Of a stretch of DNA of 64,000 nucleotides, positions 9,029 through 18,070 are shown piece after piece. Source of the stretch: Heminiphilus faecis (GTDB taxonomy: Bacteria > Bacteroidota > Bacteroidia > Bacteroidales > Muribaculaceae); assembly GCF_008728965.1 (NCBI RefSeq), contig NZ_VSMC01000010.1, forward strand, positions 40,863 through 104,862. Direction: 5' to 3'. Position 1 is the first letter of the stretch. Every line of letters starts with the position of its first letter. The notes beneath the pieces are model-generated. The model saw only the letters and a list, made by a program, of their open reading frames with translations, had not been told where the DNA came from and ran no database searches. The translations under genes and the position numbers were made by a program.

Positions 9029-9895
9029 TTATATTCCGAGGTCAACATTCACTTTGACATCGCCCGACTTCACTCCCCTTTCAAATAAAAGCTTTCGGAG
9101 CATACGGTCATACTCCACCCTGTTCTCGTTTGCAAACAAGTCTTTTATCGACTCCTCCACAAGTTCAAACGGAGCTTCACTGCCTGAAGGAAGATACTCG
9201 GAGACACTCAATAGATATGTATACCCGTCACGTGTCATTTCAAAATTATCGTTTTTCTTCAAAAACATGTCCGGAGAACCGCCGAAATCCATCGGTATAT
9301 GATTTTGGATATCATTCCAGTCTGTCCAGCGGTCACGGAAGTAATCATACTGCACTGCATCCTGCAAAGTATACTTTTCAAGTCGCTCGATATCGTCACT
9401 ATTGTCAGAACAATACCACTTACGCACATCCTGCAAGCGCGGAGCATCCTGAGGCAATTTCAGGAAAATGCCCCTAACCAAGGGCTTTTTCAGAATAAAA
9501 TCGCTTTTATGATTGTCATAATAAGACTTCAATGTATCGACGCTGAACCAACGACCGCCATTCTCCTCATACATGAGCCTCTTGTATTCTTTCATTATCA
9601 GGTCATTACGATACTCTTCAACCATTTTGTCGATTTTTTCAGTACCTGATATGTTTCGGACCGCAATCTCGCTTACGAGACGACTGTCAATCCACTGTTT
9701 TATATATGCTCGACAAAACAGCACACTGTCTTCAGATGAAAGCCCCAAAGGAGTGTTGTCGCGCAAATCATCGACAGTAAGCATAGACGTTCCGACAGAA
9801 GCAAGTACATCACCGTCAGCCACAGCGCCCCCGCTGCCACATGCGGTGACAGACAGTGACGAAAGCATAAATGCAATGTACTTTAATGAAATCAT
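9029..9895 (-). CDS. PPIase-related lipoprotein (SurA N-domain-like)
   Basis: A 288-residue predicted lipoprotein: signal segment then LSVTAC-GS, with Cys19 as the lipidation site. The body resembles the helical N-terminal region of parvulin-type PPIases (ASVGTSMLTVDDLRD, CRAYIKQWIDSRLVSEIA, NDLIMKEYKRLMYEENGG), but the catalytic rotamase motifs are not obvious, so a chaperone role is more likely than isomerase activity. It sits 34 bp upstream of the SurA-like gene. A TAAATTTG -7 element is at 9929-9922. Confidence 0.75.
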   Translation of the reverse strand: MISLKYIAFMLSSLSVTACGSGGAVADGDVLASVGTSMLTVDDLRDNTPLGLSSEDSVLFCRAYIKQWIDSRLVSEIAVRNISGTEKIDKMVEEYRNDLIMKEYKRLMYEENGGRWFSVDTLKSYYDNHKSDFILKKPLVRGIFLKLPQDAPRLQDVRKWYCSDNSDDIERLEKYTLQDAVQYDYFRDRWTDWNDIQNHIPMDFGGSPDMFLKKNDNFEMTRDGYTYLLSVSEYLPSGSEAPFELVEESIKDLFANENRVEYDRMLRKLLFERGVKSGDVKVNVDLGI

Positions 9896-9989
9896 GTACA
9901 GTCATTATGATAATTACGTGCCAAATTTACGAAATTTTCAGCTAACGATGTATGTTTAATATAATTTTAATAAGTTTTTATATATTAAA

Positions 9990-10035
9990 ATACAGACATG
10001 GCGGTCCGGTATCTATCCGTCCGCCATGTCTGTAT
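9990..10035 (-). terminator. intrinsic terminator after guaB
   Basis: A perfect 15-bp inverted repeat (arms 9990-10004 and 10021-10035, ATACAGACATGGCGG and its complement) with a 16-nt loop. On the minus strand it is followed by TTTTAATAT. It lies 20 bp after the guaB stop. Confidence 0.8.
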
Positions 10036-10055
10036 CATATTTATGCTTCGTTCAA

Positions 10056-11534
10056 TCAGTTGGAAGATGCGCTGTAGTTAGGCGCTTCGCTGGTTATAGC
10101 CACATCATGGGGATGACTTTCGGCAACTCCGGCATTGGTGATGCGGGTAAACTTGGCACTATGCAGCTTCTTTATATTCTCGGCTCCGCAATATCCCATA
10201 CCGGCACGAAGGCCACCAAGCATCTGATAGGTCACTTCATAAATAGACCCCTTGAACGGCACACGGGCAGCTATACCTTCAGGCACAAGTTTGCGCGTAT
10301 CGGTTTCACCGGCTTGAAAATAACGGTCTTTCGAACCCTTCTCCATAGCTTCAAGCGATCCCATACCACGATAAGCCTTATACTTGCGGCCGTTATATAT
10401 GATGGTATCGCCGGGTGACTCCTCGACACCTGCCAGCATGCCTCCGAGCATAACGCAATAAGCACCGGCAGCAAGAGCTTTCACAATATCACCGGAGTAA
10501 CGTATGCCTCCGTCTGCGATAAGGGGCACATCTGTGTCGGCAAGAGCCTTTGCCACATCATATACGGCAGACAGCTGCGGCACACCTACTCCGGCTATGA
10601 CACGTGTGGTGCATATGGAACCCGGACCTATGCCTACTTTAACTCCGTCGGCACCATTGTCTACAAGGTAACGAGCAGCCTCACCAGTGGCTATATTCCC
10701 GACAACGACATCTATTTCAGGATATTTGTCTTTTACACTCTTCAATACTCCGACCACGCCTTTGGAGTGACCATGCGCGGTGTCTATGACTATAGCATCG
10801 ACACCGGCAGCGACAAGAGCATCCACACGGTCCATGACATCGGGAGTGACACCGACGCCGGCCGCCACGCGCAAACGTCCGAGTTTATCCTTACATGCGT
10901 TAGGTTTGTCCTTGGCCTTTGTTATATCCTTATATGTCACGAGCCCTACAAGACGTCCGTCATTGTCTACTACAGGCAATTTTTCAATTTTATGCTCCTG
11001 AAGTATCGAAGCGGCCTCGTCAAGATTGGTCGATTGAGTGGTCGTCACAAGATTTTCCGAAGTCATCACTTCATCAACCAGACGGCTCATATCACGTTCG
11101 AAACGAAGATCTCGGTTTGTCACGATACCTACAAGCTTGCGGTCATCGTCAACAACGGGTATACCGCCGATATGATACTCCTCCATCATAGCCAACGCAT
11201 CTTTGACCGTACTGCCACGCTTGATAGTCACCGGATCGTAAATCATGCCGTTTTCGGCACGCTTTACGGCATGCACCTGACGGGCCTGCTCTGCGATAGA
11301 CATATTTTTGTGGATTACGCCTATGCCGCCTTCACGGGCTATGGCAATTGCAAGACGTGCTTCTGTTACAGTATCCATCGCTGCCGATACAAGAGGCACG
11401 TTTAATGTAATGTTGCGTGAAAACTTGGTGGTAAGATCGACACTCCGCGGAAGAACTTCGGAATAAGCCGGAATAAGGAGGACATCATCAAAGGTGAGTC
11501 CATCCATCTTTACTCTATCTGCAATAAACGACAT
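10056..11534 (-). CDS. guaB: inosine-5'-monophosphate dehydrogenase
   Basis: GuaB oxidises IMP to XMP with NAD+, the committed step of GMP synthesis. The 492-residue protein has the TIM-barrel start ([18 protein letters not shown]), two CBS domains inserted at about residues 95-205 ([18 protein letters not shown] and a second copy), the NAD-site DTAHGHS, and the catalytic Cys loop [18 protein letters not shown]. The C-terminal flap has RGMGSLEAM and YRGMGS-type motifs. A TAACTTTG -7 element at 11564-11557 suggests a leader of under 20 nt. A strong terminator follows. Confidence 0.98.
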   Translation of the reverse strand: MSFIADRVKMDGLTFDDVLLIPAYSEVLPRSVDLTTKFSRNITLNVPLVSAAMDTVTEARLAIAIAREGGIGVIHKNMSIAEQARQVHAVKRAENGMIYDPVTIKRGSTVKDALAMMEEYHIGGIPVVDDDRKLVGIVTNRDLRFERDMSRLVDEVMTSENLVTTTQSTNLDEAASILQEHKIEKLPVVDNDGRLVGLVTYKDITKAKDKPNACKDKLGRLRVAAGVGVTPDVMDRVDALVAAGVDAIVIDTAHGHSKGVVGVLKSVKDKYPEIDVVVGNIATGEAARYLVDNGADGVKVGIGPGSICTTRVIAGVGVPQLSAVYDVAKALADTDVPLIADGGIRYSGDIVKALAAGAYCVMLGGMLAGVEESPGDTIIYNGRKYKAYRGMGSLEAMEKGSKDRYFQAGETDTRKLVPEGIAARVPFKGSIYEVTYQMLGGLRAGMGYCGAENIKKLHSAKFTRITNAGVAESHPHDVAITSEAPNYSASSN

Positions 11535-11658
11535 AAGTTGAAAAATTTATTGCGCACAAAGTTAAGACTTTTTTCACATAAATAAAAATATTAGAGCCTC
11601 CACAATAAAATTTTTGACTATTTATTCATAGAATCCATCTCTAATCACGACAGACAAG

Positions 11659-13020
11659 TCAAAACACCGACAAAAGATAATTGCTTATAGCTCTTCTTAC
11701 TTCAGCTCCTCTACATGTAAATCCATTGACCATTATCACTACGGCATGTGTAGGCCGGCCGCCGGAGTCAAGTTTATATCCTGCATAACACAGTACGCCC
11801 GACATACTACCCGATTTGAGAGCAAGACGTCCTGTCAACCGAGTTTTCGCGAGAAGACTTCTTACAGTACCCTCTTTACCTACTATAGGAAAGAGTTTTT
11901 TATAAACTCCCGCATTTTTGCCTTTGCCCATCACAGTAAGCATACGGGCCAGAAACGCGGGCGACAGACGATTGGTAACCGCCAAACCGCTACCGTCGGC
12001 AATTTTCATACCCGAAAGATTGAGACCGAGAGCTTCAAGACATCGTTTTTCCACAGCCAACGCACAATCGACCGAGTGGTCATCGCCCGACAAAGTCAGT
12101 GCACGCAGCAGGCCTTCGGCATATAGATTATCGCTCTTGAACATCATTGCACGCAAGATATCGTCACACGAAGGCGACTTCCATAACATCGGAGACTCCG
12201 ATATCAATTCATCAGTTTCAATCGGCTCCTCGCTACACCCGACACCACTATCAGCCAGAGCATCGACAAAAACATCTCGAAATACCATATGAGGATAAGG
12301 CATAGAATACCTCGAGCTATAACTTTCACCAGTTATATTGCCGTAAACATACAATCTATATGAATCCTCGCCACGCATCGCCATGACATTGCCACGGCTG
12401 CCCTTTCTGACATCGCACACTACCTCAAGACCGTCAATCTTGGGTGACAACGACTCGACACCCTCTGATGACACTTTCATAGAAAAACTGTTGTCGTGCC
12501 AGTTAAATCCGTACAATCCCGCACCGTACTCCCATGCAATGTCTTCAAGCAACCAATAAGGCGACACCCCCAGCGAGGGATAAATATCCGGCACCACGAT
12601 CACATCGCCAGCTATCGAGTCGATGCCTTGACCGCGAATCCACTCCACAGCTGCATCGATGAAGCGGGAAGGGCTGCCTATATGACGCGACCCAAGTGTA
12701 GGATCACCACCTCCGGTGACCACGACATTGCCGTCAAGCACATTGTTTTCAATATGGCCGTATGCACTGACAACCGTAGTAAAAGGGCTTTCCGAAGGAT
12801 TGAGCGATTCCACAACAGCAGCCGAAGTAATACATTTCATAACCGAAGCGGGTATAAACACTTTCTCTGCATTATGGCTGATGACAGTTTTGCCAGTAGC
12901 AAGATCAACGATACAGACACCAATCGTAGCAGCCTCGCTACCGGAAAATCTAACAGTGTTTTGTGCCCACATAAACGACAACCAAAACAGGGCACATAGT
13001 GACAGAATCAACTTTTTCAT
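11659..13020 (-). CDS. dacB: D-alanyl-D-alanine carboxypeptidase/endopeptidase (PBP4)
   Basis: A periplasmic class C penicillin-binding protein that trims or cleaves peptidoglycan peptides. The 453-residue protein has a signal peptide (ending FMWA-Q) and all three active-site motifs: SVMK at residues 59-62, SDN in MFKSDNLYAEGLL, and KSG in LALKSGSMSG. The spacing between the first two motifs contains the large insertion typical of PBP4/DacB. A promoter -7 element ends only 4 nt before the ATG. The gene is divergent from the TetR-fabH-fabG cluster. Confidence 0.93.
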   Translation of the reverse strand: MKKLILSLCALFWLSFMWAQNTVRFSGSEAATIGVCIVDLATGKTVISHNAEKVFIPASVMKCITSAAVVESLNPSESPFTTVVSAYGHIENNVLDGNVVVTGGGDPTLGSRHIGSPSRFIDAAVEWIRGQGIDSIAGDVIVVPDIYPSLGVSPYWLLEDIAWEYGAGLYGFNWHDNSFSMKVSSEGVESLSPKIDGLEVVCDVRKGSRGNVMAMRGEDSYRLYVYGNITGESYSSRYSMPYPHMVFRDVFVDALADSGVGCSEEPIETDELISESPMLWKSPSCDDILRAMMFKSDNLYAEGLLRALTLSGDDHSVDCALAVEKRCLEALGLNLSGMKIADGSGLAVTNRLSPAFLARMLTVMGKGKNAGVYKKLFPIVGKEGTVRSLLAKTRLTGRLALKSGSMSGVLCYAGYKLDSGGRPTHAVVIMVNGFTCRGAEVRRAISNYLLSVF

Positions 13021-13024
13021 GCTG

Positions 13025-13032
13025 CAAAATTA
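13025..13032 (-). promoter_or_regulatory. promoter -7 element abutting the dacB start
   Basis: TAATTTTG on the minus strand, then CAGC, then the dacB ATG at 13020. Transcription starting 5-8 nt after the element would give a leaderless or near-leaderless message. No -33 TTG is seen at the usual 20-nt distance. Confidence 0.45.
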
Positions 13033-13074
13033 CAATTTAACTACATATTTTATTCATTTTAATATGATTTATTG

Positions 13075-13126
13075 TTTGTATATTAAGGAAAATGCGTAAT
13101 TTCGCACAAATTATTCTCATTTGTGC
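13075..13126 (+). promoter_or_regulatory. tetR-family promoter with palindromic operator
   Basis: A TTTG at 13075-13078 and TAATTTCG at 13097-13104 form a plausible promoter (18-nt spacer). Directly after it is a perfect inverted repeat GCACAAAT-N7-ATTTGTGC (13104-13111 and 13119-13126), ending 4 nt before the regulator's ATG. The position suits a TetR-type operator used for autorepression of the regulator and probably the following fabH. Confidence 0.65.
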
Positions 13127-13130
13127 AATT

Positions 13131-13724
13131 ATGGTATTAAAGACCCGCGAAAAACTGATCGACGTTGCCCGCCAACTCTTTGCCCACAAAGGCATAGAGA
13201 ATACCACCATGAGCGACATCGCCAACGCATCATACAAGGGCAGACGCACAATATACACCTATTTTAAGAACAAGCGTGAAATCTACAATGCCGTAATTGA
13301 AAAAGAGAGCGAGATGCTTGTGGCAAGGTTGCGCGAGGTCGTATCGGCCGATGCATCACCCACCGACAAGCTTATGAAGTTCATTGACCTGCGTATCGAT
13401 GTGGTAGCCGAGAGCGTAGCCCGTCATCATGACAATACGGTATTGCGGTCACTGCTCATACGCGAGTTCAAACGCATGGAACGCATAAGAAACCTCGCTA
13501 TCGAAAAAGAACTTGAGATGCTGCGCGGCATAATGACCGAAGGTGTTGACAAAGGCGACTTCGACCCGGAGAAGACCACAGGAGTCTATTCTGCCATGAT
13601 TATGCTTTTTCAAGGCATCGAACTGTCCTACATGCGCAACAATTTCTCGCAATTCGGCATAGAGCCGCAACAAATGAGACAATACATAAAACAATACGTA
13701 CTGTCAGGAATAAAAAAACATTAA
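13131..13724 (+). CDS. TetR/AcrR family transcriptional regulator
   Basis: A 197-residue repressor. The N-terminal HTH is clear: TREKLIDVARQLFAHKGIENTTMSDIA followed by GRRTIYTYFKNKREIYNAV. The remainder is the variable all-helical ligand-binding and dimerisation domain. The start at 13131 follows the operator palindrome; the ORF upstream to 13092 would read through it. It is 10 bp upstream of a FabH-like gene and close to fabG, so control of fatty-acid or acyl-chain synthesis, with an acyl-CoA type ligand, is a reasonable inference, not shown. Confidence 0.92.
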   Translation: MVLKTREKLIDVARQLFAHKGIENTTMSDIANASYKGRRTIYTYFKNKREIYNAVIEKESEMLVARLREVVSADASPTDKLMKFIDLRIDVVAESVARHHDNTVLRSLLIREFKRMERIRNLAIEKELEMLRGIMTEGVDKGDFDPEKTTGVYSAMIMLFQGIELSYMRNNFSQFGIEPQQMRQYIKQYVLSGIKKH

Positions 13725-13734
13725 ATATAACAAC

Positions 13735-14679
13735 ATGTATATCAACGCTACCGGCTATTATGTGCCGACCGAGAGGGTCGACAATGATTATTTCAAAGAT
13801 GTGAACGGACTTACCGATGACTGGATTTACAAACGCACCGGCATAAAATCGCGCTCTAAAGCAGCCGAAGGCGAAGGCCACAATTCAATGGGCCTTGCAG
13901 CCATCGACAATGCAATAAAGACCATACCCTATGACATAAAGGACGTAGATCTTATTGTATCGGCATCTTATTCACCCTATGATACCGTAGCCACACTTGC
14001 CCATATAGCTCAGCAGAAGTATGATATCGCCGGGGCAAAGGCCATATACGTATCAGCGGCATGCTCGTCATTTGTAAACGGCCTTGAAATTATTGAAACA
14101 TACTTCAAAGCAGGCAAAGCAAAGAAAGCTCTTATCATATGCTCGGAGCACAATACATATTACTCCAACGAGAGCGACCCCAAAAGCGGTCACCTGTGGG
14201 GTGACGCCGCCGTGGCCTATTTTCTGTCGGCCGACAAGGTGGCTGACAGCGACGTAGAAATCAAAGAAGTCTACACATGCGGACTCGGAAATGTAGGCAA
14301 AGGTCCTGAAGGCGTGACTCTGCGCCCAAAAGAAGGAGGCATCGAGATGCCCGACGGACGCGATGTGTTTGTCAATGCATGCTATAACATGATCAACGCC
14401 CTCGGACACGCTACTGCTCCCCACGGCATCAAGCCTGAAGAACTCGACTATATCATAACCCATCAGGCCAACAAACGCATCGTTGCACAAGTAGCTCACC
14501 AGCTTGGATTAAATGATGACAAATTCCTGAACAACATCGAGGAGCTCGGCAACACAGGCTCAGCAAGCTGCGCCTTGGTATTCGCACAAAACCGCGGCAA
14601 GTTTAATAAAGGTGAAAAAATAGGCCTAACCGTCTTCGGCGGCGGATATTCATGCGGTGCATTTTTGGTAGAGATATAA
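13735..14679 (+). CDS. 3-oxoacyl-ACP synthase III family protein (FabH-like)
   Basis: A thiolase-fold ketosynthase of 314 residues that condenses an acyl-CoA starter with malonyl-ACP. Catalytic residues are all present: Cys110 in SAACSSFVNG, His in THQANKRI, and Asn in NTGSAS. The N-terminus shows the usual GYYVPTERVDN and WIYKRTGI segments. Because it is paired with a TetR regulator and fabG, it may be a second, regulated KASIII rather than the housekeeping FabH. The next gene has its own promoter inside the end of this one. Confidence 0.88.
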   Translation: MYINATGYYVPTERVDNDYFKDVNGLTDDWIYKRTGIKSRSKAAEGEGHNSMGLAAIDNAIKTIPYDIKDVDLIVSASYSPYDTVATLAHIAQQKYDIAGAKAIYVSAACSSFVNGLEIIETYFKAGKAKKALIICSEHNTYYSNESDPKSGHLWGDAAVAYFLSADKVADSDVEIKEVYTCGLGNVGKGPEGVTLRPKEGGIEMPDGRDVFVNACYNMINALGHATAPHGIKPEELDYIITHQANKRIVAQVAHQLGLNDDKFLNNIEELGNTGSASCALVFAQNRGKFNKGEKIGLTVFGGGYSCGAFLVEI

Positions 14680-14695
14680 TAATTACATACCTTTG
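14664..14695 (+). promoter_or_regulatory. fabG promoter inside the end of the fabH-like gene
   Basis: TTTG at 14664-14667, 20-nt spacer, TACCTTTG at 14688-14695; a full match to the Bacteroidota consensus. It lies across the fabH stop and predicts a leader of about 25 nt before fabG. Confidence 0.7.
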
Positions 14696-14726
14696 TAACT
14701 GACATTAATCCAATATCAAAGTATAT

Positions 14727-15473
14727 ATGAAATTACTTGAAGGAAAAACCGCGCTCATCACCGGTGCAGCCCGCGGTATAGGAAAAGCGCTTGCGCTTCG
14801 TTTTGCCCAAGAGGGCGCCAACATAGCTTTTACCGACCTCGTCATTGATGAAAACGGCAAAGCCACTGAAAAAGAGATTGAAGCTCTTGGAGTAAAAGTA
14901 AAAGGATACGCCTCCAACGCCGCTGACTTCAACCAGACTAAAGAAGTTGTGGAAGAAGTAAAGAAAGACTTCGGATCAATCGATATACTCGTAAATAACG
15001 CAGGTATCACCAAAGACGGGCTCATGATGCGTATGACCGAAGCCCAGTGGGATGCAGTCATCGCCGTCAATCTAAAGAGTGCGTTCAACTTCATCAATGC
15101 AGTTCTGCCCATTATGTTGCGTCAGCGCGGCGGCTCTATTATAAACATGGCTTCGGTAGTAGGTGTGCACGGCAATGCCGGCCAGTCCAACTATGCCGCA
15201 TCAAAGGCCGGACTTATCGCCCTTGCCAAGTCAATAGCTCAGGAAGTAGGCTCACGCGGTATACGTGCCAACGCTATCGCTCCGGGCTTCATCGAGACAG
15301 CCATGACAGCCGCTCTTCCCGACGATGTACGCGCCGAATGGGTCAAGAAGATACCACTGCGTCGCGGCGGACAAGTAAACGATATCGCCGACGTAGCCGT
15401 ATTCCTTGCATCTGACATGTCAAGCTACGTGACCGGTCAGGTAATACAAGTCGACGGTGGCATGAACATGTAA
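14727..15473 (+). CDS. fabG: 3-oxoacyl-[ACP] reductase
   Basis: A 248-residue short-chain dehydrogenase that reduces 3-oxoacyl-ACP with NADPH in fatty-acid elongation. The cofactor motif TGAARGIGKA, the NNAG motif, the catalytic Ser in INMASVVG, the YAASK catalytic Tyr/Lys pair and the C-terminal VTGQVIQVDGGM are all present. Length and motifs are those of FabG. It has its own promoter and is followed by a strong hairpin terminator, so it can be expressed separately from the TetR-controlled fabH-like gene. Confidence 0.95.
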   Translation: MKLLEGKTALITGAARGIGKALALRFAQEGANIAFTDLVIDENGKATEKEIEALGVKVKGYASNAADFNQTKEVVEEVKKDFGSIDILVNNAGITKDGLMMRMTEAQWDAVIAVNLKSAFNFINAVLPIMLRQRGGSIINMASVVGVHGNAGQSNYAASKAGLIALAKSIAQEVGSRGIRANAIAPGFIETAMTAALPDDVRAEWVKKIPLRRGGQVNDIADVAVFLASDMSSYVTGQVIQVDGGMNM

Positions 15474-15497
15474 TATTGATTTTCAAAACCTCATCAT

Positions 15498-15538
15498 AAA
15501 AGCATCATCATGGCCTCTCGGGCTTTGATGATGCTTTT
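15498..15538 (+). terminator. intrinsic terminator after fabG
   Basis: A perfect 13-bp stem (arms 15498-15510 and 15526-15538, AAAAGCATCATCA and its complement) with a 15-nt loop and a terminal TTTT. It separates fabG from the DUF4290-murA-rimM run. Confidence 0.75.
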
Positions 15539-15549
15539 GCCTGATTCAA

Positions 15550-16140
15550 ATGCTAACTTACAATACACAATTAAAAAAGCTCGTACTGCCGGAGTACGGC
15601 CGCAATATCCAGCAGATGGTAGACTACTGCGTCACCATACCCGACAAAGAAGAGCGCACAGTGTGTGCCTACTCGATAATAAACTCAATGGGCAATCTGT
15701 TTCCGCAGTTGCGCGATGTCGATGACTTCAAGCACAAACTATGGGATCATCTTGCCATAATGTCAGATTTCAAACTTGACATTGACTACCCCTGCGAAAT
15801 CATAAAACCGGAAAGCCTCGAAAGCCGGCCAGAACCGCTCAGCTACCGTCCGTCAAACATGAGGCTGCGGCATTACGGCAAATACATCGAGCTGATGATA
15901 GCAAAAGCCGCAACGATGGAAAACGGCGAAGAACGTGACGTGCTCGTATCGCTCATAGCCAATCACATGAAAAAAATGATGCTCGCAGTAAATCCCGACG
16001 GAGTGGACGACGCCCGCATACTCAACGACCTCGCTGTATATAGCCACGGAGCCATCAGGCTTGACCCGGCCGAGTATCATCTGTATGAGTTCAAAACAGT
16101 GCCGGCACCGGCCACATCAAAAAAGAAAAAGAAAAAATAG
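15550..16140 (+). CDS. DUF4290 domain-containing protein
   Basis: A 196-residue cytoplasmic protein starting MLTYNTQLKKLVLPEYGRNI, which matches the Bacteroidota-specific DUF4290 family. The body is helical with conserved HLAIMS and YGKYIELMI segments; the C-terminus is a lysine-rich tail (KKKKKK). Function is unknown. It is consistently found beside murA and rimM in this phylum, and here it precedes murA by 31 bp, so a single transcript is likely. Confidence 0.88.
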   Translation: MLTYNTQLKKLVLPEYGRNIQQMVDYCVTIPDKEERTVCAYSIINSMGNLFPQLRDVDDFKHKLWDHLAIMSDFKLDIDYPCEIIKPESLESRPEPLSYRPSNMRLRHYGKYIELMIAKAATMENGEERDVLVSLIANHMKKMMLAVNPDGVDDARILNDLAVYSHGAIRLDPAEYHLYEFKTVPAPATSKKKKKK

Positions 16141-16171
16141 TCCATCCCCGATTATCATATCGCATCACCCC

Positions 16172-17485
16172 ATGAGCACATTTATTGTTGAAGGCGGCCA
16201 TCCGCTTCACGGCGAAATCACTCCGCAAGGAGCCAAAAACGAGGCTCTGCAAGTTTTGTGTGCAGTACTGCTCACTCCTGAACGTGTCGTAATAGAAAAT
16301 CTGCCCGATATACTTGACATAAACAACCTTATATCGATGCTTGGAGATCTCGGAGTAAAGGTGGAGAAACTTGAACCTCACACTTATGCCTTTCAGTCCG
16401 ACTCGATAAACATAGACTATCTAAGCACACCCGAATATATAAAAAAATCGGCATCGTTACGAGGCTCGGTTATGTTTGCAGGTCCGCTCGTGGCCCGGTT
16501 CGGTTATGCCGTACTGTCAAAGCCCGGAGGCGACAAGATAGGCCGTCGACGCCTCGATACCCACTTCATCGGCATAAACAAGCTGGGCGCAGACTTCGAC
16601 TACAATCCCGAAAGGCATGCTTATGAAATACATGCCGGAAGCGGATTGAAAGGCACATACATGTTGCTCGACGAAGCATCGGTTACCGGCACAGCCAATA
16701 TCATAATGGCGGCCGTACTTGCCGAAGGGGTGACGACAATATACAACGCAGCCTGCGAGCCATACCTTCAGCAACTCTGCAAAATGCTCGTTTCAATGGG
16801 CGCCAAAATCGAAGGGATAGGCTCCAATCTGCTTACCATAACCGGTGTGACATCGCTCCACGGGACCACCCATCGGCTCCTACCCGACATGATCGAGGTA
16901 GGTAGTTTTATAGGAATGGCAGCCATGACAGGAAGCGATATAACACTGAAAAATGTCAGCTACGGCGATTTGGGCATTATGCCCGACAGTTTCAAGCGAC
17001 TCGGTATAGAACTTCAGCTATCGGGCGATGACATAATAATCCCGGCACGTGACTGTTATGAAATAGAGACATTCATGGACGGCTCCATAATGACATTTGC
17101 CGATGCTCCATGGCCGGGGCTGTCACCCGACCTGCTAAGCGTATTTCTCGTAGTTGCCACTCAAGCCCGCGGAAGCGTGCTTATACACCAGAAGATGTTT
17201 GAAAGCCGCCTGTTTTTTGTTGACAAACTTATTGACATGGGTGCCCAAATAATACTGTGCGACCCACACCGTGCCGCAGTGATTGGCTCGGGACGCCTGC
17301 ATTCCCTACGTGCCACCAATATGGTGTCGCCCGACATACGCGCCGGTATAGCCATGCTCATAGCAGCCATGAGTGCCCGTGGCACAAGCAGCATCCACAA
17401 CATCGACCAGATAGACCGCGGCTATGAAAATATAGACAAGCGCCTGAATGAAATCGGAGCCCATATAATGAGAGTGTCAAACTAA
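16172..17485 (+). CDS. murA: UDP-N-acetylglucosamine 1-carboxyvinyltransferase with Asp in the active-site loop
   Basis: MurA transfers enolpyruvate from PEP to UDP-GlcNAc, the first committed step of peptidoglycan synthesis. The EPT fold is clear from PQGAKNEALQ near the N-terminus, DMIEVGSFI in the middle and GYENIDKRL at the end. In the flexible loop, where most bacteria have a Cys (GGCAIGARP), this protein has PGGDKIGRR, with Asp at residue 121 (codon 16532-16534). That substitution is known in naturally fosfomycin-resistant MurA enzymes. The start at 16172 was chosen on homology; an upstream frame to 16061 overlaps the previous gene. Confidence 0.96.
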   Translation: MSTFIVEGGHPLHGEITPQGAKNEALQVLCAVLLTPERVVIENLPDILDINNLISMLGDLGVKVEKLEPHTYAFQSDSINIDYLSTPEYIKKSASLRGSVMFAGPLVARFGYAVLSKPGGDKIGRRRLDTHFIGINKLGADFDYNPERHAYEIHAGSGLKGTYMLLDEASVTGTANIIMAAVLAEGVTTIYNAACEPYLQQLCKMLVSMGAKIEGIGSNLLTITGVTSLHGTTHRLLPDMIEVGSFIGMAAMTGSDITLKNVSYGDLGIMPDSFKRLGIELQLSGDDIIIPARDCYEIETFMDGSIMTFADAPWPGLSPDLLSVFLVVATQARGSVLIHQKMFESRLFFVDKLIDMGAQIILCDPHRAAVIGSGRLHSLRATNMVSPDIRAGIAMLIAAMSARGTSSIHNIDQIDRGYENIDKRLNEIGAHIMRVSN

Positions 17486-17499
17486 AAACCGGGACAGGA

Positions 17500-18030
17500 A
17501 TGATACTGAAAGAGGAACTTACGGAAATAGGCCGTTTCGGAAAGCCGCATGGAATTCAAGGCGAAATAAATGCCACTGTCGATGATGATGTCGACGTAGA
17601 TGCAATCAATAGGATAGTTGTAAATATTGACGGCATATATGTACCCTTCTTCATAAGATCTATACGCGTAAAACGTCTTGACTCTGTCATAATAGGTATC
17701 GATGACATAAACAACGAGGATCAGGCGGCACGCTTCACTAATCTTGACATATATGCGCTTATAAGCGACAATATCAGAGAAGTGCCTAACAATGACGATG
17801 ACGGCTTCTATGCCGCTGACCTTATCGGCTACACAATTGTGCACGCTGACGGTCGTCCTGTAGGCAAAATAACAGATATAAACGACTCGACTGAAAACGC
17901 GCTCTTTATCATACAGTCGCCCGACGGCACTGACAAATACATACCTATAGCCGATGAACTTATCGATGAGATCAACCCCGAGAATCGGTACATAACAATG
18001 ACCCTTCCCGAAGGTCTTCTCGACCTATAA
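17500..18030 (+). CDS. rimM: ribosome maturation factor RimM
   Basis: RimM binds S19 and assists maturation of the 30S head. The 176-residue protein has the N-terminal beta-barrel (EIGRFGKPHGIQGEI) and a C-terminal PRC-barrel domain (DLIGYTIVHADGRPVGKI, then IPIADELIDEINPENRYI). It is 14 bp downstream of murA and ends the plus-strand run; the next gene is convergent. Base composition is more AT-rich in the middle of the gene than in murA. Confidence 0.94.
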   Translation: MILKEELTEIGRFGKPHGIQGEINATVDDDVDVDAINRIVVNIDGIYVPFFIRSIRVKRLDSVIIGIDDINNEDQAARFTNLDIYALISDNIREVPNNDDDGFYAADLIGYTIVHADGRPVGKITDINDSTENALFIIQSPDGTDKYIPIADELIDEINPENRYITMTLPEGLLDL

Positions 18031-18070
18031 TTTAATTAACAACAGATGCTATAAAAGCGATTGATGATTG

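Noticed and set aside
10767..11405. A 212-codon plus-strand frame opposite guaB.
   Set aside because: It covers conserved IMP dehydrogenase sequence and begins inside it.
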